From positions 6,882,001-6,946,000 of the forward strand of contig CM073323.1 of the NCBI GenBank assembly GCA_037043015.1: 64,000 nt of DNA, in the 5' to 3' direction. Below the pieces are notes generated by a model that was given only the letters and a program-made list of their open reading frames with translations, was not told the origin of the DNA and did not search any database. Numbering within the stretch: position 1 is the first letter of the stretch; every line of letters begins with the position of its first letter. This document shows, in pieces, positions 44,989 to 54,185 of this stretch. The stretch comes from Bryum argenteum (Eukaryota > Streptophyta > Bryopsida > Bryales > Bryaceae). Both the position numbers and the translations under genes were made by a program.

Positions 44989-45717
44989 TTAAAAGTCATT
45001 GTCCTCAATGACAAAGTCAGGATAATCCCTTCTGAAATCAACTTCTCTCTCCCAAGAAGCTTCTTCTTCCGGATAATCCTTCCACTTTATATAGAATCTA
45101 CGGAATGTCTTATTCCTCAGATGTTGATTCTCCACCTTCAAAATCTTCTCAGGTTGAGCAAGTAGTTCTCCCTCAGGAGCAGTTTTTGGAAGATCAGACA
45201 AAACATGACTAGGATCAGATACATACGTCCTCAACAAACTCACATGAAATACATCATGTATCTGCCAATCATCAGGCAACCTCAGTTTATAAGCAACTTG
45301 TCCTATTCTCTCAATAATTTCAAAAGGACCACAAAACTGAGATGATAACTTCCTTGACCTACCAAGCTTGAGTCCAGATCTTTTTGGAGCTACCTTCAAA
45401 AAGAATTTACCACCTACTTCAAATTCACGGAAGATTCTTTTTCTATCAGCATAGTGTTTAGCTCTATCTTGAGCACTCTTCATAGCCAACTTTGCCAACT
45501 CTCTAATTTCATTCATTTCCTTAATCATTTCATTAATGCTTTCAAATCTCGTAGTAGGAGTAAAGAGTGTTATAGGAGTTCTACATTCTTGACCATATAA
45601 AACATAGAATGGACTTACCCCAATACTACTATGAATATGATCATTGTAAGCAAATTCAATCAAATGCAACCACTTATCCCATGAGTGTTGTTTCTTACCA
45701 ACATACATTCTCAACAT
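44989..45717 (-). pseudogene. Integrase C-terminal part and chromodomain (gypsy pol 3' part)
   Basis: 242 open residues. It starts in the integrase core after the catalytic Glu (LRMYVGKKQHSWDKWLHLIE), continues through SPFYVLYGQECRTP and the GPFEIIERIGQVAYKL domain, and ends in a chromodomain-like [12 protein letters not shown]. It is in a different frame from the upstream part of pol, so the polyprotein is broken just 5' of it. Confidence 0.85.
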
Positions 45718-47718
45718 ATCTTCAAGAGTCCTGTTAGTTCTTTCACCGCCATCACTCTCGGGATGATATGCAAGATCTCAACTTAATTTTGGTCCCACAC
45801 AATTTGAAAAGTGTGGTCCAAAATTCACTCACAAACTTACGAACTCTATCACTTATAATCTCACGCGGAATTCCATGGTGTTTGAAGATCTCTCTCATAA
45901 ATAACTCAGCTACCCCATAAGCGATTCTGATGTGAGTAATCGTAGAAATAAAATGAGCTATCTTAGTGAGTCTATCTACAACCACCATGATGCTATCAAA
46001 GTTACTTCGAGTCTTAGGCAATCCAACAATAAAATCCATACTGACTGATTCAAATTTCAAGTTAGGAACACTAAGAGGTTGCAACAATCCAGGACTATTC
46101 ACTTGTTCAGACTTAGAGATTTGACATTTCAAGCATCTTTCAACATATTCTTTGACATCTTTTTTCATTCCTGGCCAGTAATAATGACGCTTGACTGCCA
46201 TATAGGTCTTTTGAAAACCTGGGTGGCCTGCTATTGGAATGTCATGAAGGTTATTCATAATATTGAGTCTATATTCCCCAGCCTTGGGAATACAGACTCT
46301 GCCATAATAATATAAAACTTCATCTTTCAATTCAAAAGGCTTAAACTTATCGATTTCATTCACAGTTCTAGCTTCCTTAGATAGACTTTCAAATGAAATT
46401 TTAAAGAAATCATCATTAGGATAATGCAATTTGATTTCATCCATCAGAGAATTTCTGATGCATGAAATAGCATTTGCTAGCGGTCTTCTAGAAAGAGCAT
46501 CAGCCACCACATTTTCCTTACCTTTAACATATTCAATTTCAAAATCAAACTCTTGTAACAATTCCATCCACCTACACTGCCTTCTACTCAAATTCGATTG
46601 GGTTGATAAATATTTCAAAGATTGGTGATCGGTTTCTATCTTAAATCTTACTCCTAGTAAATAATGCCTCCAAACCTTCAAAGAATGAATGACTGCTAGT
46701 AGTTCCTTCTCGTGTACTGGATAATTTAACTCGGCGGAATTCAATTTACGAGATTCATATGCAACTATCTTTTTATCTTGCATCAATACTGCACCAATAG
46801 CTAAATCGCTAGCGTCAGTACACAATATTATGTTTTCTTTCAAGGGATCCATAATAGTCAAAACATGAGTTTGGGTTAATAATGACTTCAAAGTCTGAAA
46901 ACTCAAGTCACACTTAGCAGACCAATCTATTCCATTACTCTTTCCTTTCAACATATTGGTCATAGGAGCAGCTATTTTAAAAAATCCTTTGACAAATCTT
47001 CTATAATAGCTTGCAAGACCTAGGAAACTTCTCACTTCACTCTTGTCTTTTGGTATTGGCCACTCAGCAACTACCTGGACCTTCCTACGATCTACTGAGA
47101 TTCCCTCATCAGAAATGATGTGACCAAGAAATTCAATACGAGAGGTAAAGAAATCACACTTACTTAGCTTAGCATATAACTTATTCGCTCTCAGAATTTC
47201 AAAAACTTGTTTAAGATGTTTCTTATGATCTTCTACATTTTTGGAATATATAAGAATATCATCCATGAATACTAACACAAATTTACCCAAAAGATCTCGA
47301 AATAAGGAATTCATCAAAGTCATAAACGTAGCAGGAGCATTTGTCAGTCCAAAAGGCATTACAACATACTCGTAATGACCTAAACGCGATCTGAAGCCTG
47401 TTTTCGGAATGTCAGACTCTTTAATTCGAATTTGATGATAACCACTCTTCAAATCTATCTTAGAAAATATTTTTGAACCATGTAAATGATCAAAAATATC
47501 ATCAACACGGGGCAACGGAAACCTATTTTTCACCGTGAGTTTATTAAGACCACGATAATCTACACATAATCTTAATGATCCATCTTTCTTCTTAACAAAG
47601 AGAACCGGGGCACCCCAAGGTGATTTGCTAGGTCTAATGTAACCTTTGTTCAACAAATCTTTCAATTGATTCTCCAACTCAATGTTTTGAGTTAGAGAAT
47701 GACGATAGGGTGCCCTAG
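45718..47718 (-). pseudogene. Reverse transcriptase, RNase H and integrase core (gypsy pol 5' part)
   Basis: Minus-strand frame with the RT motifs [22 protein letters not shown] and the catalytic FMDDIL, the RNase H motif [13 protein letters not shown], and the integrase zinc-finger [19 protein letters not shown] with CLKC and the DFIVGLP and ISDR segments. It stays open for about 650 residues. Near 45760-45785 the frame is lost within the integrase catalytic core (stop just after CISSRE), and the following sequence continues in another frame. At its 5' end the frame runs into the inverted LTR arm near 47718, so RT lacks its natural N-terminal neighbours (protease, gag). Confidence 0.88.
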
Positions 47719-48516
47719 CCGTAGATTCTATGTAAAGTGGAAGGATTATCCGGAAGAAGAAGCTTCTTGGGAGAGAGAAGTTGATTTCAGAAGGGATTAT
47801 CCTGACTTTGTCATTGAGGACAATGACTTTTAATGGAAGGGGAGGATTGTAAGGTAACTTACATTGATAGATGGATGAATGAAATCTTCTAATCACATTG
47901 GACAGTGTGTAAGCAGAGAATGAAAGGAGTCAGACAACTCCTAGTTGAGGATGGATGGACCGGAGTCAGACAACTCCAGATTGAGAACATGTGCACTGGA
48001 GTAGACAACTCTATATTTAGTGCATTGGAGTCAGACCACTCCAAGATTGAGAACATGTGCACTGGGGTTAGACAGCTCTATATTTAGTGCATTGGAGTCA
48101 GACCACTCCAAGATTGAGAACATGTGCACTGGGGTTAGACAACTCTATATTTAGTGCATTGGAGTCAGACCACTCGAAGATTGAGAACATGTGTACAAGA
48201 GTTAGACAACTCAAGATGAGGTACACTAGAATTAGACTACTGATAGTAGTCAATTAGCTTTACTCTAAATATAGGAGTAAAGATCTAGAATGATCTATGA
48301 ATAGGCTAGACTCTGGAACATAGCCTAAGATAGACTGTAGTTCTTTTTGGGAAGGAACTCATATATAAGCTCGGGGGTGAGAAGGTAGAGGCTCTTTTTT
48401 TGGGTGGTGAGCTCTTCTCTATGGTTGGGAGGTTGAGCTTAATAAAGTTCTGGGTTTTGTCTTCCTAGCTAAATTGTGTTGTGAGTTGGTAATAAACCTA
48501 TTAGAGGGTTGTTACA
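47719..48516 (+). repeat. Inverted arm: copy of the element's 3' end plus a full LTR
   Basis: The reverse complement of 44302 to about 45103. It carries the last ~40 codons of pol (47728-47830), the purine tract (TGGAAGGGGAGGAT), and a complete LTR at 47848-48516 (669 bp). The junction at 47719-47720 lies in the shared string CCGTAGATTC. Confidence 0.88.
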
Positions 48517-48518
48517 AT

Positions 48519-48530
48519 TGGTATCAGAGC
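48519..48530 (+). other. Retroelement primer-binding site
   Basis: TGGTATCAGAGC follows the plus-orientation LTR after two bases. It is the standard plant primer-binding site complementary to the 3' end of initiator tRNA-Met. Confidence 0.88.
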
Positions 48531-48690
48531 TGTCTACTCCAGTGCACATGTTCTCAATCTGGAGTTGTCTGACTCTGGTCCATCCATCCTCAACTGGGAG
48601 TTGTCTGACTCCTTTCATTCTCTGCTTACACACTGTCCAATGTGATTAGAAGATTTCATTCATCCATCTATCAATGTAAGTTACCTTACA
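48531..48690 (-). repeat. Partial LTR, minus orientation
   Basis: 160 bp that match 44815-44974 with about two differences. This is the first part of an LTR on the minus strand and its TGTAAGG end touches the right target duplication. It restores minus-orientation LTR ends at both sides of the insertion. Confidence 0.88.
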
Positions 48691-48769
48691 AAGTTTGTCC
48701 AACACTTTTTTTTGCCAGTGCCTGTGAGGCATTGTTTAAATGGTGGGCAACTTGATGATTGTTACTCCA

Positions 48770-49440
48770 ATCATTTTTCCCTCATTTTTTCCCACGTAGG
48801 TAATCAAGTTGGGTACGCTTATGCAAAATTTTGGAGACTCATTTCATGTTTTTGACCTTTATGTCCATTATTTTATGAAAGAAGGTCTAAAAACAACAAT
48901 ATATTAAAACAAGCACCACATATGATATATTAAGTTTGAGAAAAGATTAGACGGTGAGTAGGTGCCTTTATGAGTATGTGAATTTTGAAAAAATCTTGGA
49001 GAAAATTCAAAATCTCAAATTTTGGCAATTTTTGAAAGAAAAAATTGTAAAATTACTAGAAATTGTGAAGATTGTTTTTGAAAGTTTTGGAGGCTGCCTT
49101 TGTAAAATTGGTGAACATTTTGACTTCGGACACTTTGGAATTTGAATAGTAATTTGGTAATGAACATCTTCCCAAAAAAGAATACTTCAAAAAAGCAAAA
49201 TTTAAACTGCCCCTCTTAGACTTGAAACCTAAAATTTCTAAATGAAGGTTTTAAAATTAAATTTGGCTTTGCAAACTTTACCACATACACATTACAGTAT
49301 GGGGAGCACCTAATAAAAATCTTAAGCAAAAATATCAATTTAACCCCTTAAAATGAGCGGCCCGGAATCTCAAAAAACCAAATTGGTTTTCCTTGATTCT
49401 TAGGGGCTAAGTCCATTTTATGGCATTTAGTTACGTGCAA
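48770..49440 (+). repeat. AT-rich dispersed repeat, third large copy
   Basis: 48790-48910 matches 8580-8690, and 48955-49290 matches 9680-10020. The middle (counterpart of 9085-9680) is missing. It ends near 49440 after 'aacccctta' and 'ttaggggctaa', again inverted motifs like those at 35926 and 41870. Non-coding. Confidence 0.68.
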
Positions 49441-49547
49441 GGGACCGAGTTATGGACAACCCTCCCTAAAATATTATGATCTTCCAATTTAGAGGCTTAA
49501 TGACTCAAAATTTGATCCACATAATATACACTTTGTCTACTACAGTC

Positions 49548-49784
49548 AACCGCAATTCCGTTAAAATGGCACTATGCCATGTGCCATTTTGTCACACTAG
49601 ATCTTACATTTGTGCTCATACAAAATGGTGTATTCTGTAATATCATTTCTTTATATACATTGTCACTCACTTTCCCTAACATCACCTTAAAATTCTGTTA
49701 TATCACATGTTTTTTGAACTGCAATTCAGAAAGTTGAGGTGTGCCATTTTACTAGAATAATGCCATTTTAACGGAATTGGGGAT
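49548..49784. mobile_element. Non-autonomous TIR element, copy 2
   Basis: A 237-bp relative of the element at 43890 with ends AACCGCAATTCCGTTAAAAT and the inverse TTTTAACGGAATTGGGGAT. A 4-bp direct repeat AGTC flanks it at exactly the same element borders (49544-49547, 49785-49788). The interior carries 'gtgccattttgtcacac' and 'tctgttatatcacatg'. Confidence 0.78.
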
Positions 49785-49788
49785 AGTC

Positions 49789-50861
49789 ACGATTGAATGG
49801 TTGAGAACTTGAGACTTGATTAACTTACCCTTGATTTCATTTATGACACTTTTTTTGAAAATGTATTCTTTTTGCTACAATTGAGTCAAACCATTTAGAG
49901 GTTAAATTTTGATGCTAATAAAGCTTATGAAATTTGGCTATCATATTTTTTGCTTTGTGTTTTCATAAATTCATATATCCAATCTCTCTTCATATACATA
50001 TTATTAGCTATAATGATTCGATATGTATGACGGTGTTGTTTTGCAACATGTAAGGTAGTAAACTACCATAAAGTTCTAAATATATAAGTAAGAACTAATA
50101 GTTTTATTCAATGCGTCAATAAAAGTAATAAATTAAAAATTAGTAGGTATTATCTAAGTTTGTATTATCGAGATACTTGAGAACCTTGATACCAAAGCTT
50201 AGAGTATTTTGATGAATATTAGCAATAAAATAAAACCAAAAAGATTTTAAAAGAATATCATTGAAACGTTGCTTTACTAGCCTAGGTATTTCAATTTCCT
50301 CCCTACGTTGTTATACTTAATGGCCTCGGTAGTTAAACAAACCTCGGTAGGACGGTCGGTAGTAACTTTCTTATAAATAACGGGATAGTCACCCCTCTCA
50401 TTTCATTTCATTCTTCTCTTGTTCTTTGGTAGTATTATATCCCTCTTGCACGGAGGAGCTGCTTGATCATTCCATTGACCCTATCATTATTGCTTTTGCA
50501 AATTGTCAGGTATCGTTTTGTCCTATACTTGTGTTTTTTATCATATAGACATAGTAACTACATAATCTATGACAAAGCTAATCACCTCTTCAAAAGCTTT
50601 TGTATTACTTCATATAATTACCTCGTCAATCATTTTAACTATTTTCATAGCTTTGTAAATGAATGAAGAACATACGAAGGTAGAGCAAGTTCATTCTGTA
50701 ATATATTTTACAAACTCTATGGAAGGTTTTTATATAATTAATATGTATATTTTATGTGCAAACTATTTCATTATGTCTTATGTTTCATTGTACTGCCCAA
50801 GCTGGTTTAGATTTCCAATATTGTGTTCATCAATCCACAATTGCACAATGCAGGTCCAAAA
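49789..50861. other. Upstream region of the BTB gene
   Basis: AT-rich. A likely leader intron runs from about 50510 (donor after 'ttgcaaattgtcag') to 50851 (acceptor 'acaatgcag'), ten bases before the BTB start codon. No other gene seen. Confidence 0.4.
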
Positions 50862-51956
50862 ATGGAAGTGGACCAAGTTTCATCGCCCAAACAAGTGTGG
50901 TGTCATGGAGGAGAAGAAGCAGGTCAAGATATTACCATTCTCCTCCGACCAAGCGAGATCACCAACGAAGTGGTAGTTGAACTGAAAATGCATTCCAATG
51001 TCCTGAACCGATGTAGCAAGTACTTCGAAGTGGCCTTGAACAAAAGATGGAGCACTCCAAATGCATCGATGACATTCTCGCTTGAGATGGTCCCCGGGCT
51101 GCATGTCGATTGCTACATTGAGTGCTTCAAGCGGATGTACCAACCACTCATGAAAGCATTCAAGGGTGTAGAATCCAGTCTCCATCTTCTCCGAGCGGCA
51201 TCTCACATCGACTATGAGAAACTGACAACGGACATATGTGGGTATCTATCAGCCGTGCGTTGGTCGGAACGTGACGAGCTCCTGATTCGGCAGTGTGCAT
51301 CTTCTGACGATTTTCCCCGCAGTCAAGCACAGGATCTCATAGTCCGGTTGGCGCTTGATGCCAGTGATCATAAGAAACTTGGTGATGTGGTAGAGCAGAT
51401 CATAGGTATCGCCCTGGGCGGTGAGTATTCCCCACAAATCATGAGCATTGAGGAAGCTCGGTCGTTCTTCGAAGAACAGTTTGCTAACATAGGTCAAAGT
51501 GTGAAGAATCCTGAGTTTTACACGGACATGATGGCAATCGTGAACAGTACGACGAAGGAACTGCTGGTGGACTTTGAGAAACACTGTCGTCAACATGGAC
51601 TAGAAAAAATGGCTCATGGGGTTCCAGGATTTGAGCTTGGACTAGAGGCGATCTGTTGGATATTAGACAAGCTGATCACGGCCAATGTAGCTGAAGAAGC
51701 AGTGGGGTGGTTCTTGCATTTGGAGTTGTACCCAAGTATCTTCAAGGCTGCTGTGTTTTCTTATAACTACCGCCATGTTGCCTCTGCAATAGACATTGCG
51801 AGGCTTGTGATGCTCATGCATCAGAATGCAGCAATTGGAAGTTTGGTGCTCGAAGAATCTGCAAGAGTGAAGTTATTACGTGAGTGGGATTTGGTCAAGG
51901 CATATAATGACCTTGGTCAGTACTATGATATTATGTGCAACATGGCCTTTCGATAG
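50862..51956 (+). CDS. BTB/POZ domain-containing protein
   Basis: One exon of 364 residues from the ATG after a probable leader-intron acceptor. The N-terminal half has a BTB pattern: DITILLRPSEI, LKMHSNVLNRCSKYFEVALNKRW, then an acidic-aromatic stretch and YIECFKRMYQ. The remainder is helical (LHLLRAASHIDYEKLTTDICGYL and later ELGLEAICWILDKLI), like a BACK-type extension. Plant proteins of this layout (At1g63850/At3g50780 group, from memory) are likely CUL3 adaptor-type factors; no kelch or MATH domain is present. The stop is a TAG that is followed by 62 more sense codons in the same frame, so the protein may once have been longer. Family likely; function inferred. Confidence 0.8.
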   Translation: MEVDQVSSPKQVWCHGGEEAGQDITILLRPSEITNEVVVELKMHSNVLNRCSKYFEVALNKRWSTPNASMTFSLEMVPGLHVDCYIECFKRMYQPLMKAFKGVESSLHLLRAASHIDYEKLTTDICGYLSAVRWSERDELLIRQCASSDDFPRSQAQDLIVRLALDASDHKKLGDVVEQIIGIALGGEYSPQIMSIEEARSFFEEQFANIGQSVKNPEFYTDMMAIVNSTTKELLVDFEKHCRQHGLEKMAHGVPGFELGLEAICWILDKLITANVAEEAVGWFLHLELYPSIFKAAVFSYNYRHVASAIDIARLVMLMHQNAAIGSLVLEESARVKLLREWDLVKAYNDLGQYYDIMCNMAFR

Positions 51957-52145
51957 GCAAGAGAAGATAAGATGTTGTGTATGCCTCCTAAGAAGCGGAT
52001 GAAACTTATACTTCTAGCCAAAGAGGGTGTTTATCGTACCTTGTCCGTAGAAAAACAGATGGAATTCGTTCCACAGGGAGTGTGTAGTCGCTCCATAAAT
52101 CAAAGGTCGTTAGCAAGGGCTCCAAGGCTAGTGAAAAGGAAGTGA
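51957..52145 (+). other. In-frame open extension after the BTB stop
   Basis: 62 sense codons follow the TAG in phase before a TGA at 52143-52145. The sequence begins AREDKMLCMPPKKRMKLI, a basic stretch that would suit a nuclear signal, and ends ARAPRLVKRK. It could be the old C-terminus cut off by a CAG-to-TAG change, or 3' UTR open by chance. Confidence 0.4.
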
Positions 52146-54185
52146 GCATCTAGGTAGTTGAAAAGATGAAGGTGGTGACTGTATTTGATGTTGTAGTCAC
52201 AATGCATTCATAAGGAATTTGTTTTACAATGATAACATTATGTAATTTATGGTGACCAATGTCAACTCATTTGAGATGATCACGTCTCATGGTATGCTTG
52301 TAACAGTTGTAAGGGCGAAATTGTTGAGATCTTACTTTAAGCACAAATTGAGGCGTTTTGGCATGAGTATCCTTTCAAGGAATTTCTTTTTTAGAGTCGA
52401 TTCATTCTAATGTCGGGCGTTCATTGGTCCTTACATTTTCAGGTACAAAATGATTTGGGGGGAACTACCTAGGTGGCGTCTCCATAAGGAGGTTTCAATT
52501 GATTTAGTACATTTTCAATTGGGAAAGGATTGTAATTCAGTGGTCGGCCTTGAAGGTTTGTGATTGGTTTGCCCTTAGATCTCCAGTTCCCTCATTGATA
52601 ATTCTCCTGCTTTTTAAGCTTTATAGCATGTTTTCCAGTCCCTTCTTATGTGTTTCCCTTGTTATTTAATATTTATAGCATGTTGTTCGTTCCCTCGTTT
52701 CCTTGTTCTAAGTTCCTTTTCCTCTGTCTAATTCCCCATTCTCCATTTTTTGGTCAATGGTTTCCTATCTCCAAACTACCGTTCCCGTTTGCCATCTTTT
52801 GTTCCCAGTTCCTATTCTTTGTTCCTGATTCCTAGTTCCCCTCCAATGTTCCCTTGATCTCCGATTCATTCCTTCTTTGCTCCCATTTTCATGTTCCATA
52901 TTCTTGTTCTCAATAAAATAATTTCTCTTTTGAAATGTATCAAAAGTTGTGCTTTACACCCGATTATAGGTTTAAATAGATTCATGAATTGCTTACACCA
53001 AGCCTTCAAACATAGAGAAGGCAAGGTTTCTTACTACTGAAAAATATACTAACTCAAATTTACACTAATTTCCAAAAATCTTGTTTGTTAAATTCATTAC
53101 AAACCAAGCCATCACTGTTCTAAGAAATTTTGCCATTTTGATAATCTTTGAGCATTCAGTCTTCATGTTATTTTTGGAGCAAACCCTCATGAGAGTCATG
53201 CAGTAGATATTTTACAACAAATTTTAGTTTTTCTCCAAACCCTTTGAACCTTTTCAGGGTTGGAGTATCAGAATTTGTCCATATCGACTACAGACTCCGA
53301 AGTTCATTCAAGAATTCCGGCAAATGAATCAAAAATACAAAATACAGATAGATAGAAACTCCGGTCCTTTTCAGAATTAAAAATACAATACTTGCAAGTA
53401 TGCGGCCACATTCATGCAAGAGATGGATGAATAATGAATTCCTGAATGAACTTCTCTACGGATGAATGTTGGAGCCCTTTCTTCGCAATAGAGTACGAAT
53501 TCACCACGGCTTTGGTGTTTCGATCGCCGTTCTAGGTGCAGAAACACCTTCGCCCCGCCATAGCCATCAACTCTGTTAAGCTTCAGTGATTAGCTCTACT
53601 GAGCTTCTAGGTTGAAAAATAGGTCTCAATTTAGCGGGGCGCATCGAAGGAGCGTACATGATACGATCAGTTCTCTTTACCATCTACTCAATCAGAAATC
53701 GGCCAATGAACAAAAGGTTCATGAAACTCCATCATCTATGAATGAATAGCTCTCGTCAACCATGCGCTCGTGCTAATACGGATTCTTGTCTCGCAGCTGA
53801 CGTGCCATTCTTTCATCTAATCCCCTGGCGCAATTAGGGTTATGACCGGAGCTTAATGTGAGTCTATCATTTGATCCTGGCTCTAGCGCTACAATGCGAA
53901 ATTTTTGAGGTGATCGTCAACTTTGAACCTATCGCGGATTAGAGCTTACAAAATTTCGAGTGACCTTTATGGTTCTGATAGATATCTGAATGGCGCAACT
54001 TTGCGACGAATGGTTGGGAGTTTTTTAATTTCATGAGTGGGAGTATTAGACGATGAACGGTCCGGACTTTTAGTGCTTCCGGGAATTTTGGCTTGAATGC
54101 ATACTTGAGTGATCAGTGTGTAAAAGTATTGAGATGAAACTTTTGCAAGGTATCAGTAGGTGAGGGCGATTGAGTGCCTGGCGTC
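52146..54185. other. Intergenic between BTB and TTI1 genes
   Basis: BTB 3' UTR, then a pyrimidine-rich stretch 52580-52910 made of loose 'gttccc' and 'ttcc' repeats, AT-rich spacer, a SINE tail fragment at 53341, and the TTI1 promoter and leader. No other gene seen. Confidence 0.45.
53341..53378 (-). mobile_element. Very short SINE tail insertion with candidate target duplication
   Basis: 38 bp that hold only the SINE 3' tail (GATAGATAGAAACTCCGGTC). It is flanked by a 10-bp direct repeat AAAAATACAA (53331-53340, 53379-53388). If real this is an extreme 5'-truncated insertion; the flank is A-rich, so chance is possible. Confidence 0.55.

Larger units (their letters stand above)
44302..48690 (-). 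mobile_element. Rearranged, defective Ty3/gypsy LTR retrotransposon
   Basis: A 4389-bp insertion flanked by a 5-bp duplication AAGTT (44297-44301 and 48691-48695). From left to right: a full LTR in minus orientation (44302-44974), purine tract, minus-strand pol (about 44975-47718), then an inverted copy of the element's own 3' end (47719-47847) and a full plus-orientation LTR (47848-48516), a primer-binding site (48519-48530), and a 160-bp piece of minus-orientation LTR (48531-48690). Gag and protease are absent. The chromodomain-like C-terminus ([12 protein letters not shown]) points to the chromovirus branch. The element cannot be autonomous. Confidence 0.9.

Noticed and set aside
47720..47896. 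The start [13 protein letters not shown] of the large pol frame
   Set aside because: These about 58 codons are antisense LTR and inverted 3' end fused by chance to the RT frame at the rearrangement junction; not a real N-terminus.
47848..48087. Open frames starting [11 protein letters not shown] on both sides of the gypsy element
   Set aside because: They are translations of the LTR itself; the same frame appears in both inverted LTR copies and has no homology to a protein.
52580..52910. Pyrimidine-rich 'gttccc/ttcc' stretch as a functional repeat
   Set aside because: Units are irregular in length and spacing; it looks like drifted simple sequence without a clear period.
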